Source: a virus | DNA length: 64,000 nt | Strand: one strand, 5' to 3' | Virus record (IMG/VR): IMGVR_UViG_3300023171_000008 | Span: 38,558-102,557 of that record | In this document: positions 9,599 through 17,598 of the stretch, in pieces | Layout: each line of letters opens with the position of its first letter | Numbering within the stretch: the stretch's first letter is position 1 | The notes under the pieces: generated by a model | The model's input: the letters and a program-made list of their open reading frames with translations, nothing else | Databases searched by the model: none | Told to the model about the DNA's origin: nothing | Translations under genes and position numbers: made by a program

Positions 9599-9991
9599 TT
9601 AAGTAGTTTGTATTATATAATTTACAAGAGCTTTACTTCCTAAAGGAACAATAAAGTCTAATTCAAATTGATTTAAATTGGTAAATTCAAGATTGATAGA
9701 AGCACCTTGAGGTATTTCTACATTATCATAAACAATATTACCTCTAACAGCTACTATAGTTATTGCATGAAAAGTATTGGCTGCATAATTAATATTTAAA
9801 TCTTCAGTAATAGCATCATGTGATTCACTAACTAATGTATTATAAGCAATTCCTCCATTATTACAGTTATTTACAGTAGCTATTAATTCTACTAATTTCT
9901 GCATATCTTCTGCTTTTAACTTAGTACAGTCTTGAAAAGCATTTAGTAAATAATTTACTGTATTTGATATTTGATTACATTCTATTGGCAT
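9599..9991 (-). CDS. Tail-associated virion protein
   Basis: 130 aa. An N-terminal helical half contains three Cys (MPIEC, QDC, VNNC), and a beta-rich C-terminal half follows. It is located at the head of the fibre cluster with a 1-base spacer. The Cys spacing fits the cysteine-rich character of the two tail proteins upstream in the operon. Not assigned to a named family. Confidence 0.6.
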   Translation of the reverse strand: MPIECNQISNTVNYLLNAFQDCTKLKAEDMQKLVELIATVNNCNNGGIAYNTLVSESHDAITEDLNINYAANTFHAITIVAVRGNIVYDNVEIPQGASINLEFTNLNQFELDFIVPLGSKALVNYIIQTT

Positions 9992-10000
9992 AATTAATAT

Positions 10001-10525
10001 TTATTTAGGAATTATAGGTATTGTTGGTTGAGGACATATTATTCTTCTTAATTTCCAACCCGTTGATTCTCTTACACCAGTAATTACTACTGTAAAGGTA
10101 GCTGGAAAAGCTTCTGTTTTATTAAAATAAAGTATACCTCTTCCTGCAGTAGGTTCTTCTGGACTTCTATCAGCTACATCAGATTGAGTAACAATTACTC
10201 TTGCTGTTTCTCCAGTATTTTCAAAAACTGTATTATTATATTGATATATAGGTATAGTTATATCTGTACCTACTAAACCAAAATAATCAGGAGGATTACC
10301 GCGTATACCATCTCCTACATATTTACTATCTTTTATTAATAATCCATTATAATATATTTGAAATCTATCTGGTAAATCATTAGCATCATATTCTACACCT
10401 GTATAACCTGTTCCTGTTCCTATAGTGATGTCTACTTGATATATACCTTTTGATCCATTAAAATCTAAAGATCCACCACAAGCTATTGTAGTGTCTTTTA
10501 ATTTTGTTATTGTCATTGTCGCCAT
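10001..10525 (-). CDS. Beta-rich tail protein
   Basis: 174 aa, strongly alternating beta pattern with Thr/Ile/Gly, starting MATMTITKLKDTTIACGG and ending with a Pro/Ile-rich tail. Its first base overlaps the last base of the 327-aa protein upstream. It is likely an adaptor or fibre-attachment component, judging only from composition and position. Confidence 0.6.
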   Translation of the reverse strand: MATMTITKLKDTTIACGGSLDFNGSKGIYQVDITIGTGTGYTGVEYDANDLPDRFQIYYNGLLIKDSKYVGDGIRGNPPDYFGLVGTDITIPIYQYNNTVFENTGETARVIVTQSDVADRSPEEPTAGRGILYFNKTEAFPATFTVVITGVRESTGWKLRRIICPQPTIPIIPK

Positions 10526-11508
10526 TATTCTGAGTATTGCATTGAACCTATATCTGATACTACATAATTAAATGTAACTATGTATTCATCTTTAATACTA
10601 GATAAAGGATAATATTTTAGTAATTGTGTTTCTAATGTAGCTAATAATATTTCTTGACCTATGAATGCAGGAATATCATTATAAGTTAAATTACCTAATG
10701 CTGGTAAACTTAATATTTTTAAAGCATATGGTTCATCTAATTCAGGATCGTGATAAGTAGGATTAGTATTAATTGTAAAATCTTCTTTAACAAAAGTTAT
10801 AATTTCATCATGTATAATAACTTTATTATTATCTCCAACTGAATCAGGTGGTAAATTCAATATTTCATTATAAACTAAAGTTATATTTTTGTCAATACTA
10901 AATAAAGTATTAAAATTATTATCACTTATTTTAAATGTAATAACTTCTGTAATAAGATCTTCAGTATTCCTTTGATAACTTAAATTAATTACATTAGTAA
11001 TATTAAATATAAAATTTAAAGTTACAGGTTCATTATTATAATATAAAGTTCCATATAAAGGTAATGCTGTAATCATTATGTCTTTAGCTAAATCACTTTC
11101 TTTATCAAAATAATCTTTAGTAAACATTGATCTTGTAAAATAAAATGATTGTCCTATTTCTAAATCAATATTTTCTACTATCACATTATCTACAACAGGT
11201 GGTGTATTTATAACTATTAAATTACTATTATTAGGATTACAATCTTTACATCCAACTAAATTAGTATATATACTTCTCTGTTCTCTATATTTACAAATAT
11301 CTTTATCAGTATTTTCAAAATAGATTAATAAATTTTTAAGTTTATTTAAAGTTATATTATTATAACAAGATGGACAATCGTATATAAATTCATTAATTAT
11401 ATCTACTAATAATAAAGTTTTAAAATCTAATGTACCATAAGAACTAGCTCTATTTAACTTTTTATATAAAGAACCTATTAATGTTTTAAAACTAGTTATC
11501 TCATTCAT
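10525..11508 (-). CDS. Tail protein with CxxC pairs and Ig-like repeats
   Basis: 327 aa. The N-terminal 100 residues are helical and carry CPSC and CKDC pairs. The rest repeats a unit with a long beta strand, such as 'LPxxGTLYYNxxPV' and 'LPALGNLTYNDIPA', about 110 residues apart, which looks like two tandem Ig/cadherin-like domains. It overlaps the next gene by one base on each side. It probably belongs to the tail assembly. The CxxC pairs may bind a metal or form disulfides. Confidence 0.65.
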   Translation of the reverse strand: MNEITSFKTLIGSLYKKLNRASSYGTLDFKTLLLVDIINEFIYDCPSCYNNITLNKLKNLLIYFENTDKDICKYREQRSIYTNLVGCKDCNPNNSNLIVINTPPVVDNVIVENIDLEIGQSFYFTRSMFTKDYFDKESDLAKDIMITALPLYGTLYYNNEPVTLNFIFNITNVINLSYQRNTEDLITEVITFKISDNNFNTLFSIDKNITLVYNEILNLPPDSVGDNNKVIIHDEIITFVKEDFTINTNPTYHDPELDEPYALKILSLPALGNLTYNDIPAFIGQEILLATLETQLLKYYPLSSIKDEYIVTFNYVVSDIGSMQYSE

Positions 11509-12110
11509 TATACTAAAATTAAATTATTATCTAATATTCCAAAATTTAAATTACTATTATAAATTGGATCTCTAAGTTTTCTACAACTAATACAATCTAC
11601 ATTTGATATTAATTTCTTAAGTTTCTTATATAAATAAATAGCTTCTTCATAATATCCTAATTGCAAAGATGTACATATACCCTTATTAATTAAATATAAG
11701 TTAGTTATATTGTCAATATTGTCATGATTATTTCTACAACCAACACAATCTTCTAATTCTAATATTCTATCTAATATATAAGATTTAACATTATTTAAAT
11801 TAGCAGCAATTCCTATAACAGCATTTTGACATGATACACAGTCACTATCTTCTACATAATTAGAAGTTATTTCTAAAAACCATATACCATTAAAAGAATT
11901 AATATTTATATCATTAGTTGTAATAATAAAAACTTCATTATTACTAGTTTGTTCCAATTTAAAACTTACATCAATTGCAGTACTATAATCTTTAAATGTA
12001 TTTTCATTCCATAATAACACTTTAGTAATTATAGAATTTACATTTGTAGTAATGTCTACATTTATATTAGTAGCGTCATTATTTATTGATAAATTGTTAA
12101 TATATATCAT
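11508..12110 (-). CDS. Tail protein with three CxxC motifs
   Basis: 200 aa. An N-terminal beta domain of about 90 residues contains the CVSC pair at its end. A helical C-terminal domain follows with CVGC and CISC pairs separated by about 60 residues, plus single Cys residues. It starts right after a terminator, so it heads a new transcription segment or relies on read-through. It is a likely partner of the 327-aa CxxC protein. Confidence 0.65.
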   Translation of the reverse strand: MIYINNLSINNDATNINVDITTNVNSIITKVLLWNENTFKDYSTAIDVSFKLEQTSNNEVFIITTNDININSFNGIWFLEITSNYVEDSDCVSCQNAVIGIAANLNNVKSYILDRILELEDCVGCRNNHDNIDNITNLYLINKGICTSLQLGYYEEAIYLYKKLKKLISNVDCISCRKLRDPIYNSNLNFGILDNNLILV

Positions 12111-12120
12111 ATGATTGCAT

Positions 12121-12160
12121 AAAAAAAGAGGAGCAAGTTAATTACTCTACTCCTCTTATT
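12121..12160 (-). terminator. Intrinsic terminator after the 332-aa virion protein
   Basis: On the minus strand an 8-bp stem AAGAGGAG/CTCCTCTT (12126-12133 with 12150-12157) is followed by a run of T (plus-strand A run 12121-12127). It lies 17 bases downstream of the stop of the 12177-13175 gene, so it ends that abundant transcript. Confidence 0.85.
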
Positions 12161-12176
12161 ATTTTAAGATTAATTA

Positions 12177-13175
12177 TTAAACTACTGCAAGATTTGCAGG
12201 TACTTCAGCATATGTTCCAATTGCAGTACGAAGATCTGCAAGTACTGCGTTAGTAGCAGCATTTTGTGCTAGCGTGTCAGCAGATTTTTGCACTAATATA
12301 TGTAGTACTTTGTACTGACGTTCTACAATAGTAGATTTACGTGGCTCATAGTATTTAAGTGCAATTACATTATATATACCGTCTTTAGCGGTATAAAATG
12401 GAGCACGACTAAATAGATCTGCAGGAATACCCATACCATGATCTGCATCATAGTCAAATCCTTTAACAAACCATTCGTAATTAGTTGCCCATTTACCAGT
12501 ACCATTTCCAACTACACCTTGAGTTGTAACTGTTGAAGTAAGTAGACCTAAGTTACTGTTATAACCAGCAAAAGCATTTTCATATACTTTACCAACTACT
12601 TCAAAACCTAGTTTACGACCATCGTCTCTACCTGGGTTGTTAACTTGAATTACTTCAGCTACTTGAATGCCTGTACCATTAGCAGTTGCAACGAATTCAC
12701 GATTACCTCTACGACCCAAATTTCCATTTAGTGAAGCAAGTAGTCCATCACGAATTACAGTTGCAGTAGGAGCTACAGCACCAGTTACATAATAACCTTG
12801 AATTACTTCAAAGTTTTCAGATGAAAGTTGGTCAAATAGACGTACTTCAATTTCGTAAGTACGATTAGCAGCAGCTACTCCACCAGTTGCAAAACCATCT
12901 ACTTTAACTACTTTAGCAACTTCAGCCTGATAAGGTCTAACTGTTACTTTATCAACATAACGAGGATTGATTTTATCACTAAATTCATAACCTCCTAATG
13001 CAGCAGAAGCTTTTTGTAAAACCTTGAATGGTTTACCTACTCCTACGTTCGTACCATCTGCCGATAGTACTTTAATTTCTTTATCTGTTGCAGATGCAAC
13101 AAATGTATCAATAGTAGTTTCTGTTGCTACAGCGTTACCTACTATAATTCGATTTACCTGGTCGGTGCTAAACAT
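12177..13175 (-). CDS. Abundant virion protein (structural)
   Basis: 332 aa, Ala/Val/Gly-rich, with little Cys. Codon use (more GGT, CGT, GCA, ACT) is unlike the A/T-ending lysine/asparagine-rich neighbours and resembles that of the major capsid gene, a mark of strong expression. A strong terminator directly follows. Position after the connector-like genes suggests an auxiliary capsid, tail-tube or head-fibre protein. I cannot tell which from sequence. Confidence 0.65.
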   Translation of the reverse strand: MFSTDQVNRIIVGNAVATETTIDTFVASATDKEIKVLSADGTNVGVGKPFKVLQKASAALGGYEFSDKINPRYVDKVTVRPYQAEVAKVVKVDGFATGGVAAANRTYEIEVRLFDQLSSENFEVIQGYYVTGAVAPTATVIRDGLLASLNGNLGRRGNREFVATANGTGIQVAEVIQVNNPGRDDGRKLGFEVVGKVYENAFAGYNSNLGLLTSTVTTQGVVGNGTGKWATNYEWFVKGFDYDADHGMGIPADLFSRAPFYTAKDGIYNVIALKYYEPRKSTIVERQYKVLHILVQKSADTLAQNAATNAVLADLRTAIGTYAEVPANLAVV

Positions 13176-13214
13176 TGATTAAAATGTATTTAATTAATAA
13201 TATATAATTGATTT

Positions 13215-13961
13215 TTATTCATTACGAACATCTAATTGAACTTTGGACTGTAAGTCATTTACCTTATAGTCTCTAATTGCAAGTTCAATAGCTCTATCTA
13301 ATATTTCTCGATGGATAGAATCATCTAATTCTGAAGTTAAAGGTAAAGATTCTCCATCTATAGTTAAACTTTCCAATGGATAAAGAATAGTTAAATCTCC
13401 TAATATAATAGGTTTAGGATTTTTTAAATATCTTAATCTATATTCTAAACTTCCAGTTATATTAAATGGTGATATAATTTCAACAACTTGATTAGAGTTA
13501 ACATTTGAAATATCTAATCTCCAAGCTTTACTTGTATCAGGACGTTTAAAAGGATTATTTATTTGAGTATTATATTCATCATATGAAGTAGGTTTAACTT
13601 CTATAATTGAATTATTATGACAATCATTAGAAGTTATTTTAACTTGCTCATTTACAATTAAAAATAAATCTGTAGGTAATACAAAGTATTTAGCTTGATT
13701 ACTTATATTAGAAGAATCTGTAATTGAATTAGTTGTTTTATAATCTTTAATTAATTGTCTTAAATCATTACGCCTTTTCTCAGAAGCTTCAAAACCTTTT
13801 CCTTTACGATTACTTAATGGATCATAATAATTTTTAACAAGTTGTTGTTGGGCAGTCGTGAGATAAACAGACTTCTCATATACATCTATAGGTGGAGCAG
13901 AAGCTCCTGCAATACTATTATATCCAATATCAAATTCTAATCCAAATTCTTCTACTGTCAT
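13215..13961 (-). CDS. Head-tail connector/ring-type structural protein
   Basis: 248 aa. The N-terminus (TVEEFGLEFDIGYN..., YEKSVYLTTAQQ.LVK.YYDP, SEKRRNDL..LI) resembles a structural protein family that follows the major capsid gene in crAss-like phages, which I recall as a ring or connector component. The C-terminus is acidic. It overlaps the preceding gene by one base, so it is translationally coupled. Name from memory of the family, not a search. Confidence 0.6.
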   Translation of the reverse strand: MTVEEFGLEFDIGYNSIAGASAPPIDVYEKSVYLTTAQQQLVKNYYDPLSNRKGKGFEASEKRRNDLRQLIKDYKTTNSITDSSNISNQAKYFVLPTDLFLIVNEQVKITSNDCHNNSIIEVKPTSYDEYNTQINNPFKRPDTSKAWRLDISNVNSNQVVEIISPFNITGSLEYRLRYLKNPKPIILGDLTILYPLESLTIDGESLPLTSELDDSIHREILDRAIELAIRDYKVNDLQSKVQLDVRNE

Positions 13962-14818
13962 TATTTATTAATTTTAGCTTCTAAAAGCATTCTAACTTCT
14001 TGATTCTTATTATTATCTAAATATAATACAGCATTTTCAAATGTAGATATTTGTCCAGATTCAGCTAAATCAAGTCCATCGGATGTTGAATATCTATTAG
14101 ATTTTTTAACTATAACACCTTTATCTACACCTATATTAATTAATAGTTTAGTATAAAAAGCTTTATCACTAACAACATTTACAAATGCAGTAGGATTAGT
14201 ATCAATAAATTCTTCAACTTTATGCTGTAACCAATCTAGTTTAGAATCTGAAGATAAAGCTTTATTAGTAAGTAATTTAAGTACTCCTAATAGTTTTTCT
14301 CTATCATCCTCTATTTTACCATATAGTTTAAATGCTTCTTTCTTAGAATCGTATTTACCTTTAGTTTCAAGCATTTCTTCATTCTCCCTAGTAATAACAA
14401 ATTGATAAGTAAGATTTTTATTACGATCTGCCCAAGATGGTGCAATTTCATATTTATCTAAACTTTCAAGTATTTTAATAGAGATATAACTCATTGGGTC
14501 ACTTAGATCAAATCTATTTGCACCTTCTTCTTTATAAAGAGCTACATTATATTTAGTCCAAAAGTCTCCATATACTGAAAGATTTAATCCAGTAACTTGT
14601 TCTAAATATTCTTTCTCTTCATCATTTAAAACATTCTTTATGCTGCCGTTACGTTGTAGTGGTGCATAAAACTTACGTACAGCTCCTGATAACATACCAC
14701 CTGCAATTACGTGATCTTTAGCTACATTAGCAGCCATACCTTTATTTCTATGAATGTATTTTACAATTACTATTTCATTTGGTAATGTAAAATTACTCTT
14801 AACTTCTTGTGTTTTCAT
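13961..14818 (-). CDS. Structural-module protein of unknown role
   Basis: 285 aa, mostly helical and charged, with no membrane segment. It lies between the major capsid gene terminator and the ring-like gene. It contains an early KYIHRNKGMAANVA segment and a C-terminal Leu-rich helical bundle. Proteins of this size in this position are common in crAss-like capsid modules, but I do not recognise a function. Confidence 0.6.
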   Translation of the reverse strand: MKTQEVKSNFTLPNEIVIVKYIHRNKGMAANVAKDHVIAGGMLSGAVRKFYAPLQRNGSIKNVLNDEEKEYLEQVTGLNLSVYGDFWTKYNVALYKEEGANRFDLSDPMSYISIKILESLDKYEIAPSWADRNKNLTYQFVITRENEEMLETKGKYDSKKEAFKLYGKIEDDREKLLGVLKLLTNKALSSDSKLDWLQHKVEEFIDTNPTAFVNVVSDKAFYTKLLINIGVDKGVIVKKSNRYSTSDGLDLAESGQISTFENAVLYLDNNKNQEVRMLLEAKINK

Positions 14819-14842
14819 CTTCTTCCTTAAGATTTAATATTA

Positions 14843-14875
14843 TAAAAAAGAGGTGTTTATAGGTACACCTCTTAA
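14843..14875 (-). terminator. Intrinsic terminator after the major capsid gene
   Basis: A perfect 9-bp stem AAGAGGTGT/ACACCTCTT (14848-14856 with 14865-14873) with an 8-base loop, followed on the minus strand by at least six T. It is 19 bases beyond the MCP stop codon and would terminate the scaffold-MCP transcript. Confidence 0.9.
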
Positions 14876-14893
14876 TAAAACCTTTAATATAAT

Positions 14894-16408
14894 TTAGTAT
14901 AATATACTTGGTATAAGTGATAGTGTACGACCTGGATCTTTCACTAATGCACCTGTACCTTCAATAAATGCAGTCATTGTAGCACTATCTTCCATTGTAG
15001 TCATTATACCACCACGTTGTCCTGTAAATGGATTACGGAAACCTGCTTGATAACCACGTATTTCTGGAGTGTTAGATACTTTAATTCTTTGAATATTAGG
15101 ATCAGCTTGCGAACCTATATAAAGAATATCATAACGATATGATTCAGCTACACCACCATCAGGGTGTATAATTTTATTACGAACCCTGTCATCATACATT
15201 GGATCTACTTCTAGTACAACATGAATGTTGTTAGGAGCGCGATATTCTGTAAATTGGAATCCTAAGCTAAATGCATTATCATGGAATTTAGATTGAACTT
15301 GTTTGATTGCATTTTGATTAGTATTATCAAAACCAATACCTGTCCAACCACTAGCTAATTGTGTAATAGCTCTGTGGAATTGAGCAGCTCCACGTTCACC
15401 TGTACGAAGGATAAATTTCCTTTCATCCCAATCTAGTTTACCTTCAGATAGTTCAGATAAGGCATCTTCTAGTAAAGCTAATGAAAATCTATTATAGAAG
15501 ATTGTATTAGAAACTTCCATTTGTTCCCTAATACCTGAACCAGCTTTAATAGTAATACCTGAAGCAGCGATATTCAAATAACGACCAGCTTCATCACGAT
15601 TGGTTTTACCAAACATCATTGTCCTAGACTTAAGTTTAGAAATCTGACGTTCAAATTGCCACATTACTTCTTGCATCCAATATTCCGATGTATGTACTTT
15701 ACCAGTTTTAGGATCTCTTGTTTCAAGACCAGTAGTATAAACTGGTTGAACTTTCATATCAATCATTGCACCAGATACTTTATGTTCTACCCTTATTGCA
15801 GTAACTGAATTACGCATTAAGAATGGGGAAGTAAATTGTATACCAGCACCTTGGATTGAAAGTTCGTCTTCAACTGGAGCACCTTCAATACTAAATCTGT
15901 TTCCAGGCAAGAATTCATCTCCAGGAATACCTGCTAATGATTCTGAACCACCCCATACTTCACAAGTATAAACATAATTTTGTCCTTCTTCATAAGGATC
16001 TTCTAGAATACGCATTTGATAAACATCTGGTCTATGTCCTGCAATCAAATGCATTTTAGTAAACCAACGTTCTGCAAATACTAGTTCAAAAGTAGTACGA
16101 GCTTGTCCTACATTAGTAGTACTTGACGTAACTACTGCACCTTCATAACGTGCTTCTACTAGTGGAATATTCCTTTCATCACTACCAATTACTTTCCATA
16201 CAAAATCTGTAGCACCTGCTTCAAGAGTTTTTTCAGGGAACATAGATAAAGTTGTATCTAGGTTTTTCATACCTGAATTTTGTAATAGAATTGTTGTAAT
16301 AGGAGATATTAGTTCTGGTTTATGTCCAAATAAAGCACCTATGTGGTTTTTAAGCGTTAGACCCGACCATGAGGTCGATTTTGTCATTTGAAAGCGACTT
16401 GTAGCCAT
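14894..16408 (-). CDS. Major capsid protein
   Basis: 504 aa, located directly after an acidic scaffold gene and two genes after the portal, the usual head-gene order. Composition is Ala/Gly/Thr-rich without signal or membrane segments. Codon use is richer in G/C-containing codons than its neighbours, consistent with very high expression. The gene is bracketed by a promoter before the scaffold and a strong terminator after it. The length fits the HK97-fold MCP of crAss-like phages. It should form the icosahedral shell. Confidence 0.85.
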   Translation of the reverse strand: MATSRFQMTKSTSWSGLTLKNHIGALFGHKPELISPITTILLQNSGMKNLDTTLSMFPEKTLEAGATDFVWKVIGSDERNIPLVEARYEGAVVTSSTTNVGQARTTFELVFAERWFTKMHLIAGHRPDVYQMRILEDPYEEGQNYVYTCEVWGGSESLAGIPGDEFLPGNRFSIEGAPVEDELSIQGAGIQFTSPFLMRNSVTAIRVEHKVSGAMIDMKVQPVYTTGLETRDPKTGKVHTSEYWMQEVMWQFERQISKLKSRTMMFGKTNRDEAGRYLNIAASGITIKAGSGIREQMEVSNTIFYNRFSLALLEDALSELSEGKLDWDERKFILRTGERGAAQFHRAITQLASGWTGIGFDNTNQNAIKQVQSKFHDNAFSLGFQFTEYRAPNNIHVVLEVDPMYDDRVRNKIIHPDGGVAESYRYDILYIGSQADPNIQRIKVSNTPEIRGYQAGFRNPFTGQRGGIMTTMEDSATMTAFIEGTGALVKDPGRTLSLIPSILY

Positions 16409-16431
16409 TATTTATTTAAGTTGTTAAAATT

Positions 16432-17490
16432 TTATAAGTCAAATACGAAGTTACTTCCGTAACTATTGGGATCTTGTGACCAACTTGGTGATCCATTATC
16501 CTGTATTTTAGTTGTTCGTGCAATCTTTTCTAAATCTTTAACAGCATTAGACTTACCTGCTGTAGCTATTTTAGAATAATCTTTAAAACCATTAGTTAAT
16601 TCATACATATAATACATTCTGGCTTCAAATTCAATAGGATTTTCTCTACGTTCCTTCATGAATTTATTTTCAAATGTACCATCTGGTGCTTTACCAACAA
16701 TTTCAGTTATAGCTTTATATACTTTATCTTGAATAGGTTTAGTAGCTTTAAAACCTTTAAGAGGTTCCTTATTATCATATACTACTTTTTTAATATCTTC
16801 TTCAAGTTTAGCTTGAGCTATTTTATCAGCTTCAATTTGTTTAATAGAATTGTCTCTTTCTAATTGTATTTGTCTAGATTGAAATTCTTTTAAACTTGTA
16901 AGTGATTCAGTAGCATCTTCTAATATAGCATCTTCACCTAAATCAATTATGCGTTTAAGTAAATTAGATGCTCTCTTTTCACCAAGACCTTGATTTATAT
17001 AATCTTCATAAATAAGTTTCTTAGCTAAATCTAAATCATCTTTTAATACATCTTCTGTAATTGAAGCAAGTGATTGTAGTTCTTGTTTACTTTGAGCAAT
17101 CTTACTAACATCTAAATTAGCAATATAATCATCTAAGATTGCTTTAGCTTGAATATCCTGCTCTCTTTTAAACACTGTAACTAAATCATCTATAGATTCG
17201 ATCTTTTCAGTTGTGATGTCAAATGAAGGTAGTAGACCTTGTTCGTGAACAACGCTAGCTAAAGAAGAATATAAGTTGGAAGAAGAATCGCTATCATCGT
17301 CATCATCTCCACCTTCATTTTGAGCATCTTCTTCAGCACCTACTTCCTCTGAACTTTTATCGTCCTCAGTGCCATTAATATTTTCATCTACATCTTCTGT
17401 AGATTCATCATCTTCGTAATTAGGTATTTCATCAATATTTAAATTAAATTCTTGATCAAATAAACCCATTTTTAATTCGTCTTCTTCCAT
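16432..17490 (-). CDS. Scaffold (capsid assembly) protein
   Basis: 352 aa with an extremely acidic N-terminal 75 residues, including a run of five Asp, and a long helical, Gln/Lys/Glu-rich coiled-coil middle (residues about 120-290). Start at 17490 is favoured because the promoter at 17520-17551 lies just upstream. Position immediately before the MCP gene and the acidic coiled-coil composition are characteristic of phage scaffolding proteins. Confidence 0.8.
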   Translation of the reverse strand: MEEDELKMGLFDQEFNLNIDEIPNYEDDESTEDVDENINGTEDDKSSEEVGAEEDAQNEGGDDDDDSDSSSNLYSSLASVVHEQGLLPSFDITTEKIESIDDLVTVFKREQDIQAKAILDDYIANLDVSKIAQSKQELQSLASITEDVLKDDLDLAKKLIYEDYINQGLGEKRASNLLKRIIDLGEDAILEDATESLTSLKEFQSRQIQLERDNSIKQIEADKIAQAKLEEDIKKVVYDNKEPLKGFKATKPIQDKVYKAITEIVGKAPDGTFENKFMKERRENPIEFEARMYYMYELTNGFKDYSKIATAGKSNAVKDLEKIARTTKIQDNGSPSWSQDPNSYGSNFVFDL

Positions 17491-17519
17491 GACAATTATT
17501 ATGTTTTATTTAAAGTTTA

Positions 17520-17551
17520 CAAATATAATACAATTCATAAAAAAATCCAAG
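17520..17551 (-). promoter_or_regulatory. Bacteroidota-type promoter for scaffold-MCP
   Basis: On the minus strand: CTTG (plus 17548-17551), exactly 20 bases, then TATATTTG (plus 17520-17527). This matches the -33 TTTG / -7 TAnnTTTG pattern with one mismatch in the -33 box. It lies 29 bases upstream of the scaffold start and overlaps the portal terminator, so the head-protein unit can be transcribed independently. Confidence 0.75.
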
Positions 17552-17580
17552 AGTTAAGTATAAAATTGTTAACTCTTGGA
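17541..17580 (-). terminator. Intrinsic terminator after the portal gene
   Basis: Perfect 12-bp stem TCCAAGAGTTAA/TTAACTCTTGGA (17546-17557 with 17569-17580) followed on the minus strand by seven T. It is 18 bases downstream of the portal stop. Its 3' stem shares bases with the -33 box of the scaffold promoter. Confidence 0.9.
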
Positions 17581-17598
17581 CAAATTCCTAATAGCTTT

